Part shown: positions 1-8,383 of the stretch, piece after piece
Numbering within the stretch: the stretch's first letter is position 1
How the letters are laid out: every line of letters begins with the position of its first letter
NCBI GenBank assembly: GCA_000430305.1
Contig: ASZZ01000002.1
Coordinates: 62,001-126,000 of the forward strand
Reading direction: 5' to 3'
Origin: Streptococcus mitis 17/34
Lineage (GTDB): Bacteria > Bacillota > Bacilli > Lactobacillales > Streptococcaceae
DNA length: 64,000 nucleotides
The notes under the pieces: model-generated
What the model saw: the letters and a program-made list of their open reading frames with translations, nothing else
The model's database searches: none
What the model was told of the DNA's origin: nothing
Translations under genes and position numbers: made by a program

Positions 1-231
<231 letters not shown>

Positions 232-308
232 GATTGACTTGGAAAAGGATTTCCAGTCGTGAAAGGAGGTTGAATTTTTGTTTCTGTCTAATGAAAACAG
301 AGCAAAAA

Positions 309-325
309 TTTGACCTTTTTTGACT
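309..325 (-). promoter_or_regulatory. CtsR operator upstream of clpP
   Basis: Read on the minus strand this is AGTCAAAAAAGGTCAAA, an exact fit to the CtsR heat-shock heptad repeat (RGTCAAA-N3-RGTCAAA, with the usual A-rich spacer). It covers the predicted clpP -35 box (TTGACC, 310-315), so bound CtsR would block RNA polymerase. CtsR control of clpP is established in streptococci; occupancy of this site is inferred. Confidence 0.9.
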
Positions 326-338
326 AAGATATTATAAT
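310..338 (+). promoter_or_regulatory. clpP promoter (sigma-A type)
   Basis: TTGACC (310-315), a 17-base spacer and TATAAT (333-338), 55 bases before the clpP start codon. The -35 box lies inside the CtsR operator. Confidence 0.8.
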
Positions 339-392
339 AGTCTTATCTTCAGTCATTTGACCAACAAAATTAAAACTCAAAAGGAGAAATAA

Positions 393-983
393 ATGATTCC
401 TGTAGTTATTGAACAAACAAGCCGTGGAGAACGTTCCTACGATATTTACTCACGTCTTCTCAAAGACCGCATCATTATGCTGACAGGCCCAGTTGAAGAC
501 AACATGGCCAACTCAGTTATTGCCCAATTACTTTTCTTAGATGCCCAAGATAGTACAAAGGATATTTACCTTTATGTCAATACACCTGGTGGTTCTGTTT
601 CAGCTGGTTTGGCAATCGTTGATACCATGAACTTTATCAAGGCAGATGTCCAAACCATCGTTATGGGAATGGCTGCATCTATGGGTACAGTCATCGCATC
701 AAGTGGAGCAAAAGGCAAACGTTTCATGCTTCCAAATGCAGAGTATATGATCCACCAACCAATGGGTGGTACAGGTGGTGGTACTCAACAAACCGATATG
801 GCGATCGCTGCAGAACACTTGCTTAAAACTCGTAACACCTTGGAAAAAATCTTGGCTGAAAATTCAGGTCAGTCAATTGAAAAAGTTCATGCAGATGCAG
901 AACGCGATAACTGGATGAGCGCCCAAGAAACACTTGAATATGGCTTTATTGATGAAATCATGGCCAACAATTCATTGAACTAA
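393..983 (+). CDS. clpP: ATP-dependent Clp protease proteolytic subunit
   Basis: Serine peptidase that forms the tetradecameric barrel of ClpXP, ClpCP and ClpEP and degrades unfolded or tagged proteins in the cytoplasm. The 196 residues match the family's usual length. The catalytic triad is visible: Ser96 in GMAASMG, His121 in MIHQPMGG and Asp172 in ERDNWM. The start is ATG after AAAGGAG. It is monocistronic: a CtsR-controlled promoter lies upstream and a hairpin terminator follows at 996. In streptococci ClpP also affects competence and virulence, partly through MecA-type adaptors; a mecA gene occurs at 34.9 kb in this window. Confidence 0.98.
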   Translation: MIPVVIEQTSRGERSYDIYSRLLKDRIIMLTGPVEDNMANSVIAQLLFLDAQDSTKDIYLYVNTPGGSVSAGLAIVDTMNFIKADVQTIVMGMAASMGTVIASSGAKGKRFMLPNAEYMIHQPMGGTGGGTQQTDMAIAAEHLLKTRNTLEKILAENSGQSIEKVHADAERDNWMSAQETLEYGFIDEIMANNSLN

Positions 984-995
984 TGATGAAAGAAG

Positions 996-1022
996 GCAAA
1001 CTCGACTGGGTTTGCTTTTTTT
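996..1022 (+). terminator. Rho-independent terminator after clpP
   Basis: GCAAAC...GTTTGC hairpin followed by a run of T. A TATAAT -10 box for the next gene follows directly at 1025-1030. Confidence 0.8.
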
Positions 1023-1061
1023 GGTATAATAGGGAGAGATTTCTTAGAAAGAGGATTTATT

Positions 1062-1328
1062 ATGTTTGAAAAAGTCAATCGATCTGGCTTGATTATCTAT
1101 CTTTACTATAATCGTGATGCCAAAAAATTGCAGGATTATGGAGATATTACCTATCATTCCAAGAAACATCGTTACTTACAACTCTATGTTCCAACAGAGA
1201 ATCTAGAGGGTGTAGTTGAGAGATTAGGTAAGGAAAGATTTATCAAAAAAGTTAGAGCTTGTCATATTCAAGATCTGGAAACACCCTTTGTGGGCAATCT
1301 TTATCGAGAGGAAAACGTTATCATCTAA
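1062..1328 (+). CDS. YlbG family protein (DUF2129/UPF0298)
   Basis: An 88-residue cytoplasmic protein recognised as the YlbG (UPF0298) family of Bacillales and Lactobacillales. Its function is unknown. In Bacillus, ylbG lies next to ylbF, the gene for a regulator of RNA decay and competence; here the YlbF-like gene is far away, at 24.7 kb. The start ATG follows AGAGGA, and a TATAAT box lies about 35 bases upstream. No signal peptide or membrane segment is visible, and the sequence is rich in Lys, Arg and Tyr. It stands as its own transcription unit between clpP and livJ. Confidence 0.85.
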   Translation: MFEKVNRSGLIIYLYYNRDAKKLQDYGDITYHSKKHRYLQLYVPTENLEGVVERLGKERFIKKVRACHIQDLETPFVGNLYREENVII

Positions 1329-1345
1329 AAAGTTTAAGAAAAGTG

Positions 1346-1374
1346 TTGACAATTTTCTGATAATTCGGTATATT
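1346..1374 (+). promoter_or_regulatory. livJ promoter with CodY-like box
   Basis: TTGACA (1346-1351), a 17-base spacer and TATATT (1369-1374). The spacer contains AATTTTCTGATAATT (1351-1365), which matches the CodY consensus AATTTTCWGAAAATT at 14 of 15 positions. CodY bound here would block the promoter when branched-chain amino acids are plentiful, which suits a branched-chain amino-acid importer. Confidence 0.85.
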
Positions 1375-1415
1375 CTTAACATGCTATTTATTTAAGAAAT
1401 AAGGAGACAAAAAAG

Positions 1416-2576
1416 ATGAAGAAAAAATTTGCCCTATCGTTTGTGGCTCTTGCAAGTGTAGCACTTCTTGCAGCCTGTGGAGAAGTGAAGTCTGGAGCGT
1501 CAAACGCTGCTGGTAACTCAGTAGATGAAAAGACAATCAAAATCGGATTTAACTTTGAAGAAACTGGTGCCGTAGCAGCCTACGGAACATCTGAACAAAA
1601 AGGTGCCCAACTTGCTGTTGATGAAATCAATGCAGCAGGTGGTATCGATGGAAAACAAATCGAAGTAGTCGATAAAGATAACAAGTCTGAAACAGCTGAG
1701 GCGGCTTCAGTAACAACTAACCTTGTAACTCAATCTAAAGTATCAGCAATCGTAGGACCTGCGACATCTGGTGCAACTGCAGCTGCGGTAGCGAACGCTA
1801 CAAAAGCAGGTGTTCCATTGATTTCGCCAAGTGCGACTCAAGATGGATTGACTAAAGGTCAAGATTACCTCTTTATCGGAACTTTCCAAGATAGCTTCCA
1901 AGGAAAAATTATCTCAAACTATGTTTCTGATAAATTGCAAGCTAAGAAAGTTGTTCTTTACACTGACAATGCCAGCGACTATGCTAAAGGTATTGCCAAA
2001 GCCTTCCGTGAAGCTTACAAAGGTGAAATCGTTGCAGATGAGACTTTCGTAGCGGGTGACACAGACTTCCAAGCAGCCCTTACAAAAATGAAAGGGAAAG
2101 ACTTTGATGCTATCGTTGTTCCTGGTTACTACACTGAAGCTGGTAAAATTGTAAACCAAGCGCGTGGTATGGGAATTGACAAACCAATCGTTGGTGGTGA
2201 TGGATTCAACGGTGAAGAGTTTGTACAACAAGCAACTGCTGAAAAAGCATCAAACATCTACTTTATCTCAGGCTTCTCTACTACTGTAGAAGTTTCAGCT
2301 AAAGCAAAAGCTTTCCTTGAGGCTTACCGCGCTAAGTACAATGAAGAGCCTTCAACGTTTGCAGCCTTGGCTTATGACTCAGTTCACCTTGTAGCAAACG
2401 CAGCAAAAGGTGCTAAAAACTCTGGCGAAATCAAGGATAACCTTGCTAAAACAAAAGATTTTGAAGGTGTAACGGGTCAAACAAGCTTCGATGCAGACCA
2501 CAACACAGTCAAAACTGCTTACATGATGACCATGAACAATGGTAAGGTTGAAGCAGCAGAAGTTGTAAAACCATAA
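1416..2576 (+). CDS. livJ: Branched-chain amino-acid ABC transporter, substrate-binding lipoprotein
   Basis: Extracellular lipid-anchored receptor that captures leucine, isoleucine and valine and hands them to LivHM. The 386-residue protein starts with a lipoprotein signal peptide (charged MKKK, hydrophobic core, lipobox LLAAC with the lipidated Cys at 21). It then has the periplasmic-binding-protein type 1 fold of the Leu/Ile/Val family, including KIGFNFEETGAVAAYG and the hinge-region motif VGPATSG. The start ATG follows AAGGAG. livHMGF lies downstream but is separated by a hairpin and a BOX element. Transcription probably falls under CodY through the box at 1351-1365. Confidence 0.96.
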   Translation: MKKKFALSFVALASVALLAACGEVKSGASNAAGNSVDEKTIKIGFNFEETGAVAAYGTSEQKGAQLAVDEINAAGGIDGKQIEVVDKDNKSETAEAASVTTNLVTQSKVSAIVGPATSGATAAAVANATKAGVPLISPSATQDGLTKGQDYLFIGTFQDSFQGKIISNYVSDKLQAKKVVLYTDNASDYAKGIAKAFREAYKGEIVADETFVAGDTDFQAALTKMKGKDFDAIVVPGYYTEAGKIVNQARGMGIDKPIVGGDGFNGEEFVQQATAEKASNIYFISGFSTTVEVSAKAKAFLEAYRAKYNEEPSTFAALAYDSVHLVANAAKGAKNSGEIKDNLAKTKDFEGVTGQTSFDADHNTVKTAYMMTMNNGKVEAAEVVKP

Positions 2577-2593
2577 TAGAAAAATGTTGAAAT

Positions 2594-2623
2594 AGGGAAT
2601 GAGCCTCGGACTCACTCCCTGTT
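2594..2623 (+). terminator. Hairpin after livJ (terminator or attenuator)
   Basis: AGGGAATGAG and CTCACTCCCT pair across a 7-base loop, followed by a weak T tract (GTTTC). With so poor a tract it may allow read-through, which would make livJ more abundant than the membrane components. Confidence 0.6.
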
Positions 2624-2633
2624 TCGATGTTTA

Positions 2634-2785
2634 GTACTCTTCGAAAATCAAATTCAAACCGCGTCAACGTCGCCTTGGATTATATATGTGACTGACTTCG
2701 TCAGTCTTATCTACAACCTCAAAGCAGTGCTTTGAGCAACCTGCGGCTAGTTTCCTAGTTTGCTCTTTGATTTTCATTGAGTATA
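2634..2785 (+). repeat. BOX element (A-B-C form)
   Basis: About 152 bp from TACTCTTCG to TTGAGTATA. It carries the boxA segment with GTCGCCTTG, a boxB segment with TGACTTCGTCAG and CAGTGCTTTGAGCAACC, and the boxC end TTTGATTTTCATTGAGTA. The order and length match the single-boxB BOX repeat of pneumococcus and relatives. It lies between livJ and livH, so it is probably transcribed as part of the liv message. Confidence 0.93.
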
Positions 2786-2844
2786 AGAACCTATCAAAAA
2801 TTGAGGGAAAACCCTCAAAATTATAAATAGAAAGAGTGAATCTT

Positions 2845-3714
2845 ATGCTCCAACAACTAGTAAATGGTTTGATTCTAGGTAGTGTTTATGCGCTGTTAGC
2901 CCTAGGATATACCATGGTTTACGGAATTATCAAGCTCATCAACTTCGCCCACGGTGATATTTATATGATGGGAGCCTTTATCGGTTATTTCTTGATTAAT
3001 TCTTTCCAAATGAATTTCTTTGTAGCGCTTATTGTAGCTATGCTAGCGACAGCTATTCTTGGTGTCGTGATTGAGTTCCTTGCTTACCGACCTTTGCGTC
3101 ACTCTACTCGTATTGCTGTTTTGATTACAGCTATTGGTGTTTCTTTCCTATTAGAGTATGGCATGGTCTATCTGGTTGGTGCCAATACTCGTGCCTTCCC
3201 TCAAGCGATTCAAACAGTTCGCTATGATTTGGGGCCAATTAGCTTAACGAATGTACAGTTAATGATCTTGGCGATTTCCTTGATTTTGATGATTTTGTTA
3301 CAAGTCATTGTTCAAAAGACCAAGATGGGGAAAGCCATGCGTGCTGTATCCGTAGATAGCGATGCGGCGCAATTGATGGGGATCAATGTAAACCGTACTA
3401 TCAGCTTTACCTTCGCTTTGGGTTCAGCTCTTGCGGGTGCGGCTGGTGTTCTGATTGCCCTCTACTATAACTCTCTTGAGCCTTTGATGGGGGTTACTCC
3501 AGGTCTTAAGTCTTTCGTTGCCGCAGTACTTGGTGGTATCGGAATCATTCCTGGTGCGGCGCTTGGTGGATTTGTAATTGGTCTATTAGAAACCTTTGCG
3601 ACAGCCTTTGGGATGTCAGACTTCCGTGATGCCATTGTTTATGGAATTTTGTTGTTGATCTTGATTGTACGCCCAGCTGGTATCCTTGGTAAAAATGTGA
3701 AAGAGAAGGTGTAA
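2845..3714 (+). CDS. livH: Branched-chain amino-acid ABC transporter permease LivH
   Basis: One of the two membrane subunits that form the Leu/Ile/Val import channel. It has about eight hydrophobic segments across 289 residues and the family motif GLILGSVYALLALGYTMVYG near the N terminus. I chose ATG at 2845 over an in-frame GTG at 2836, because the family begins MLQQLVNG and GAAAGAGTG sits at ribosome-binding distance before it. It is followed after 3 bases by livM. No promoter is obvious between livJ and livH apart from the BOX element, so expression probably depends on read-through. Confidence 0.95.
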   Translation: MLQQLVNGLILGSVYALLALGYTMVYGIIKLINFAHGDIYMMGAFIGYFLINSFQMNFFVALIVAMLATAILGVVIEFLAYRPLRHSTRIAVLITAIGVSFLLEYGMVYLVGANTRAFPQAIQTVRYDLGPISLTNVQLMILAISLILMILLQVIVQKTKMGKAMRAVSVDSDAAQLMGINVNRTISFTFALGSALAGAAGVLIALYYNSLEPLMGVTPGLKSFVAAVLGGIGIIPGAALGGFVIGLLETFATAFGMSDFRDAIVYGILLLILIVRPAGILGKNVKEKV

Positions 3715-3717
3715 ACG

Positions 3718-4673
3718 ATGAAGGAAAATTTAAAAGTTAATATTCTATGGTTACTCCTTTTGTTAGCTGGCTATGGCTTGATTAGTGTACTGGTTTCAGT
3801 AGGAGTACTCAACCTATTCTATGTACAGATTTTACAACAAATTGGAATTAATATTATTTTGGCTGTTGGTCTCAACTTAATCGTTGGTTTTTCAGGACAA
3901 TTTTCGCTTGGGCATGCTGGTTTCATGGCGATTGGTGCGTATGCAGCAGCTATTATTGGTTCTAAATCACCAACCTACGGTGCCTTCTTTGGAGCTATGC
4001 TGGTAGGGGCTTTGCTTTCAGGAGCAGTTGCCTTACTTGTCGGAATTCCAACCTTGCGTTTGAAGGGAGACTATCTTGCGGTAGCGACTCTAGGTGTTTC
4101 TGAAATTATCCGTATCTTTATCATCAATGGTGGAAGCCTTACAAACGGTGCAGCAGGTATCTTGGGAATTCCAAACTTTACAACTTGGCCAATGGTTTAC
4201 TTCTTTGTCGTAATTACAACCATTGCAACCTTGAACTTCTTGCGTAGTCCAATTGGTCGTTCAACCTATCTGTTCGTGAGGATGAAATCGCTGCTGAGTC
4301 AGTTGGGGTTAATACGACTAAAATTAAAATTATCGCCTTTGTCTTTGGTGCCATTACTGCAAGTATTGCAGGGTCACTTCAGGCAGGATTTATCGGCTCT
4401 GTTGTACCGAAAGACTACACCTTCATCAACTCAATCAACGTATTGATTATTGTTGTATTTGGTGGACTTGGTTCCATTACAGGGGCGATTGTTTCAGCAA
4501 TTGTCCTTGGAATTTTGAATATGCTTCTCCAAGATGTTGCTAGTGTGCGTATGATTATTTACGCTTTGGCCTTGGTATTGGTAATGATTTTCAGACCAGG
4601 TGGACTCCTTGGAACATGGGAATTGAGCCTATCACGTTTCTTTAAAAAATCTAAGAAGGAGGAACAAAACTAA
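3718..4673 (+). pseudogene. livM: Branched-chain amino-acid ABC permease LivM, frameshifted
   Basis: Second membrane subunit of the LIV importer. The reading frame is normal to Ser182 (IGRST at about 4253-4266), then shifts and ends early at 4446. The missing third continues in another frame to 4673. Restoring one C to the CC at 4265-4266 gives a continuous 318-residue protein reading STLSVREDEIAAE and ending FFKKSKKEEQN. The N-terminal part holds the family motif GFSGQFSLGHAGFMAIGAYA. As written, the protein loses its last membrane segments and the importer should fail. Because only one base is missing from a C run, a sequencing error is as likely as real loss. livG starts inside the stop codon of the downstream part. 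Confidence 0.9.
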
Positions 4674-5437
4674 TGGCATTACTTGAAGTAAAACAGTTAA
4701 CCAAACATTTTGGCGGTCTAACAGCTGTTGGAGATGTGACTCTTGAATTGAACGAAGGGGAATTGGTTGGACTAATCGGTCCAAACGGAGCTGGGAAAAC
4801 CACTCTTTTCAACCTCTTGACGGGTGTTTATGAACCGAGTGAGGGAACTGTTACCCTTGATGGTCACCTTTTAAATGGGAAGTCACCTTATAAGATTGCT
4901 TCTTTGGGACTTGGACGTACTTTCCAAAATATCCGTCTCTTTAAAGATTTGACCGTTTTGGACAATGTTTTGATTGCCTTTGGCAACCATCACAAACAAC
5001 ATGTTTTTGCTAGTTTCTTACGCTTGCCAGCTTTTTACAAGAGTGAAAATGAATTAAAGGATAAGGCTTTGGAATTGTTGAAAATCTTTGATTTAGATGG
5101 TGATGCAGAGACTCTTGCTAAAAATCTTGCCTACGGACAACAACGTCGTTTGGAAATTGTTCGTGCCCTCGCTACGGAACCTAAAATTCTCTTTTTGGAT
5201 GAACCAGCAGCAGGTATGAACCCACAGGAAACTGCTGAATTGACTGAGTTAATTCGTCGTATTAAAGATGAATTTAAGATTACAATTATGTTGATTGAAC
5301 ACGATATGAATCTGGTCATGGAAGTAACAGAACGTATCTACGTACTTGAATACGGTCGCTTGATTGCTCAGGGAACTCCAGACGAAATTAAGACCAATAA
5401 ACGCGTTATCGAAGCTTATCTAGGAGGTGAAGCCTAA
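4673..5437 (+). CDS. livG: Branched-chain amino-acid ABC transporter ATPase LivG
   Basis: One of the two cytoplasmic ATPases that power LIV uptake. In its 254 residues are Walker A GPNGAGKT (36-43), a signature of the divergent LivG type (LAYGQQRRLEI), Walker B ILFLDEPAAGM and the switch His in IEHDM. The GRTFQNIRLF segment is the Q-loop typical of LivG. The ATG overlaps the livM stop (TAATG), and its own stop overlaps the livF ATG, so translation is coupled. The subunit itself is intact although livM is broken. Confidence 0.97.
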   Translation: MALLEVKQLTKHFGGLTAVGDVTLELNEGELVGLIGPNGAGKTTLFNLLTGVYEPSEGTVTLDGHLLNGKSPYKIASLGLGRTFQNIRLFKDLTVLDNVLIAFGNHHKQHVFASFLRLPAFYKSENELKDKALELLKIFDLDGDAETLAKNLAYGQQRRLEIVRALATEPKILFLDEPAAGMNPQETAELTELIRRIKDEFKITIMLIEHDMNLVMEVTERIYVLEYGRLIAQGTPDEIKTNKRVIEAYLGGEA

Positions 5438-6147
5438 TGTCTATGTTAAAAGTTGATAATCTTTCTGTGCATTACGGCATGATCCAAGCAGTCCGTGATG
5501 TAAGCTTTGAAGTTAATGAAGGAGAAGTCGTTTCCCTTATTGGTGCCAATGGTGCTGGTAAAACAACCATTCTCCGTACCTTGTCAGGTCTAGTTCGACC
5601 AAGTTCAGGAAAGATTGAATTTTTAGGTCAAGAAATCCAAAAAATGCCAGCTCAGAAAATCGTGGCAGGTGGTCTTTCACAAGTACCAGAAGGACGTCAC
5701 GTCTTCCCTGGCTTGACTGTTATGGAAAATCTAGAAATGGGAGCTTTCTTAAAGAAAAATCGTGAAGAAAATCAAGCTAACTTGAAGAAAGTTTTCTCAC
5801 GTTTCCCACGTCTTGAAGAACGGAAGAATCAAGATGCAGCTACTCTTTCAGGAGGAGAACAACAAATGCTTGCCATGGGACGTGCTCTTATGTCAACGCC
5901 CAAACTTCTTCTTTTAGATGAACCATCAATGGGACTTGCCCCAATCTTTATCCAAGAAATTTTTGATATCATTCAAGATATCCAGAAACAAGGAACGACC
6001 GTCCTCTTGATTGAACAAAACGCCAATAAAGCACTTGCAATCTCTGACCGAGGCTATGTATTGGAAACAGGGAAAATCGTCCTATCAGGAACAGGAAAAG
6101 AACTCGCCTCATCAGAAGAAGTCAGAAAAGCATATCTAGGTGGCTAA
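5437..6147 (+). CDS. livF: Branched-chain amino-acid ABC transporter ATPase LivF
   Basis: Second ATPase of the LIV importer. Its 236 residues contain Walker A GANGAGKT, the Q-loop region GLSQVPEGRHVFPGLTV characteristic of LivF, signature LSGGEQQ, Walker B LLLLDEPSMGL and the switch region IEQNA. Its ATG overlaps the livG stop by one base, and it is the last gene of the liv operon. A strong symmetrical hairpin with T tract begins at the stop codon and leads into the unusual repeat array at 6151-6304. Confidence 0.97.
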   Translation: MSMLKVDNLSVHYGMIQAVRDVSFEVNEGEVVSLIGANGAGKTTILRTLSGLVRPSSGKIEFLGQEIQKMPAQKIVAGGLSQVPEGRHVFPGLTVMENLEMGAFLKKNREENQANLKKVFSRFPRLEERKNQDAATLSGGEQQMLAMGRALMSTPKLLLLDEPSMGLAPIFIQEIFDIIQDIQKQGTTVLLIEQNANKALAISDRGYVLETGKIVLSGTGKELASSEEVRKAYLGG

Positions 6148-6168
6148 AAAGGTCCGGGGGACCTTTTT
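6146..6168. terminator. Terminator after livF
   Basis: AAAAAGGTCC, a 3-base loop and GGACCTTTTT: a near-perfect hairpin with T tract. It is also the first hairpin of the repeat array that follows. Confidence 0.85.
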
Positions 6169-6304
6169 AGTCGGTAGATGAAGATTGCGAAGCAATCATC
6201 GAATCCAGTGGATTGTTTTAGTCGGTGGATGAGGATTACGAAGTAATCACCATTAATAGTCCGGTGGACCTTTTTAGTCGGCAGATGAAGATTGCGAAGT
6301 AATT
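6151..6304. repeat. Three tandem hairpin modules of about 51-56 bp
   Basis: Each module has a short GA-closed hairpin (GGTCC/GGACC, AATCC/GGATT, GTCC/GGAC), then the constant TTTTAGTCGG, then a GATGA-type linker, then a second hairpin with a GAA loop: GATTGC/GCAATC (6183-6197), GATTAC/GTAATC (6234-6248) and a decayed GATTGC/GTAATT (6290-6304). Stem bases change in pairs between copies, so pairing is preserved while sequence differs. I do not recognise it as BOX or RUP; it could be a SPRITE-like or other species repeat, which I could not compare. Confidence 0.75.
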
Positions 6305-6376
6305 CTCATCTGTACTGGAAGGTTAGCTTCTAATCATTGAAACAAAACATAATGAGGATGTCTACCCTTCATTCAC

Positions 6377-6402
6377 AGAGCTCGATTTTAGAGCTCTTTT
6401 TG
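6377..6402 (+). terminator. Hairpin terminator in livF-CBS gene spacer
   Basis: AGAGCTC and GAGCTCT pair around a 7-base loop and are followed by TTTTT. It would stop any transcript leaving the repeat array before the CBS-gene promoter. Confidence 0.75.
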
Positions 6403-6449
6403 CTAACTTATTCATACTTTTCTGAATTTTGAAAAAGAAATGTAAGCGT

Positions 6450-6478
6450 TTGATAGATTTGCAAAAAGATTGTATAAT
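6450..6478 (+). promoter_or_regulatory. Promoter of the CBS/ACT gene
   Basis: TTGATA (6450-6455), a 17-base spacer and TATAAT (6473-6478), 30 bases before the start codon. Confidence 0.75.
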
Positions 6479-6507
6479 AGGGATAAGAATAGAAAAGGAG
6501 AAGTCTC

Positions 6508-7164
6508 ATGGCAGTTAAAGATTTTATGACCCGCAAGGTAGTTTATATTAGTCCAGATACAACAGTATCTCATGCAGCAGATTTAATGAGAGAGCAAGGA
6601 TTACACCGCTTGCCTGTTATCGAAAATGATCAATTGGTTGGTTTGGTGACAGAGGGAACCATTGCCCAAGCTAGTCCATCAAAAGCAACAAGTCTTTCTA
6701 TCTATGAGATGAACTATCTTCTAAATAAGACAAAAGTAAAAGATGTTATGATTCGCGATGTTGTCACTGTTTCAGGCTATGCGAGTCTAGAGGATGCAAC
6801 TTATTTGATGTTGAAAAACAAGATTGGTATTCTTCCAGTCGTAGATAACCATCAAGTATACGGAGTTATTACTGACCGTGACGTTTTCCAAGCCTTTCTT
6901 GAAATTTCTGGTTATGGTGAAGAAGGAATTCGTGTGCGCTTTGTTACAGAAGATGAAGTTGGTGTACTCGGAAAGATTGTTTCTTTGATTGTAGAAGAAA
7001 ATTTGAATATCTCCCATACAGTAAATATTCCGCGTAAGGATGGTAAGGTGATTATCGAAGTTCAAATTGATGGCTCAATTGATTTACCAGCCTTGAAAGA
7101 AAAATTTGAAGCCGAGAATATTCAAGTAGAAGAGATTAGTCGTACTTCTGCTAAAATTCTGTAA
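6508..7164 (+). CDS. CBS-domain protein with C-terminal ACT domain (AcuB-like)
   Basis: A 218-residue soluble protein with two CBS motifs (about 1-60, beginning VKDFMTRKVVYISPDTTV, and about 75-135, VKDVMIRDVVTVSG) and an ACT-like domain (about 140-210, GVLGKIVSLIVEENLNISHT). CBS pairs sense adenine nucleotides, and ACT domains bind amino acids or other small ligands. The layout resembles Bacillus AcuB, but no acetoin genes are nearby, so the role is open. The gene follows the liv operon in pneumococcus as well, which might hint at a link with amino-acid supply. It has its own promoter and terminator. The start ATG follows AAAGGAG. Confidence 0.85.
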   Translation: MAVKDFMTRKVVYISPDTTVSHAADLMREQGLHRLPVIENDQLVGLVTEGTIAQASPSKATSLSIYEMNYLLNKTKVKDVMIRDVVTVSGYASLEDATYLMLKNKIGILPVVDNHQVYGVITDRDVFQAFLEISGYGEEGIRVRFVTEDEVGVLGKIVSLIVEENLNISHTVNIPRKDGKVIIEVQIDGSIDLPALKEKFEAENIQVEEISRTSAKIL

Positions 7165-7169
7165 GTATG

Positions 7170-7191
7170 GAAGCCGAAAGGCTTCTTTTTT
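7170..7191 (+). terminator. Terminator after the CBS/ACT gene
   Basis: GAAGCC, loop GAAA, GGCTTC, then TTTTT: compact and strong. Confidence 0.85.
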
Positions 7192-7270
7192 ACATGTAAT
7201 GGGGGAGAGCAAAAGATGGAAAGAAATGAGAGAATATGGTATAATAAAACGATATAAAAAAGGAGTATTT

Positions 7271-8366
7271 ATGGACATTTCAGAAATTCGTCAAAAAATT
7301 GACGCAAATCGTGAAAAATTAGCTTCTTTCAGGGGGTCTCTTTGACCTCGAAGGTTTAGAGGAAGAGATTGCCATCTTGGAAAACAAGATGACAGAACCT
7401 GATTTTTGGAACGATAATATCGCGGCCCAAAAAACGTCGCAAGAATTGAATGAATTAAAAAATACCTACAATACCTTCCATAAAATGGAAGAGTTACAGG
7501 ATGAAGTCGAAATTTTATTAGATTTTTTAGCTGAAGACGAGTCAGTTCATGAGGAACTGGTCGAACAGTTATCAGAACTTGATAAGATGATGACCAGCTA
7601 CGAGATGACCCTTCTCTTGTCGGAACCTTATGATCATAATAATGCCATCTTGGAAATCCATCCAGGTTCTGGTGGTACTGAGGCGCAGGACTGGGGTGAT
7701 ATGCTGCTTCGTATGTATACTCGTTATGGTAATGCTAAAGGCTTTAAAGTGGAAGTATTGGATTATCAAGCAGGAGATGAAGCTGGTATCAAGTCAGTAA
7801 CCTTATCATTTGAAGGGCCTAATGCTTATGGTCTTCTCAAGTCAGAAATGGGTGTGCACCGTTTGGTACGAATCTCGCCATTTGACTCTGCCAAACGTCG
7901 CCATACCTCTTTCACATCTGTAGAAGTGATGCCAGAGTTGGATGATACCATTGAAGTGGAAATCCGTGAAGATGATATCAAGATGGATACCTTCCGTTCA
8001 GGTGGTGCCGGTGGACAAAACGTCAATAAGGTTTCAACAGGTGTGCGTTTGACCCACATTCCAACTGGAATTGTTGTCCAATCAACGGTCGATCGCACCC
8101 AGTATGGAAATAGAGATCGAGCTATGAAGATGTTACAGGCTAAGCTCTATCAAATGGAACAAGAAAAGAAAGCTGCGGAAGTTGATTCCCTCAAGGGTGA
8201 GAAAAAAGAAATCACATGGGGAAGCCAAATCCGTTCTTATGTCTTCACACCTTATACTATGGTAAAAGATCACAGAACTAGCTTTGAGGTTGCTCAGGTA
8301 GATAAGGTTATGGATGGGGACCTAGATGGTTTTATCGATGCCTATCTCAAGTGGAGAATTAGCTAA
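7271..8366 (+). CDS. prfB: Peptide chain release factor 2 with programmed +1 frameshift
   Basis: RF2 releases finished peptides at UAA and UGA stops. The gene starts at ATG 7271 and reads 24 codons to CTT, then meets TGA at 7343-7345. Skipping T7343 gives GAC CTC GAA and an open frame to 8366, in total 364 residues. The shift site shows the classical parts: a Shine-Dalgarno-like AGGGGG at 7331-7336, then CTT TGA C. This autoregulates RF2, because low RF2 favours the shift. The protein carries the stop-codon-recognition motif SPF (RISPFDS) and the peptidyl-hydrolysis motif GGQ (GAGGQNVNK). It precedes ftsE by 17 bases, as is common in streptococci. It is not a pseudogene. Confidence 0.97.
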
Positions 8367-8383
8367 GATAGAAAGGAACTCAC

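Noticed and set aside
6151-6304. CRISPR array
   Set aside because: Only three imperfect units, no constant spacer length, no cas genes, and the repeats contain covarying hairpins.
7271-7345. Early stop in prfB as a fifth broken gene
   Set aside because: AGGGGG and CTTTGAC are the conserved programmed-frameshift signal; the gene is functional.
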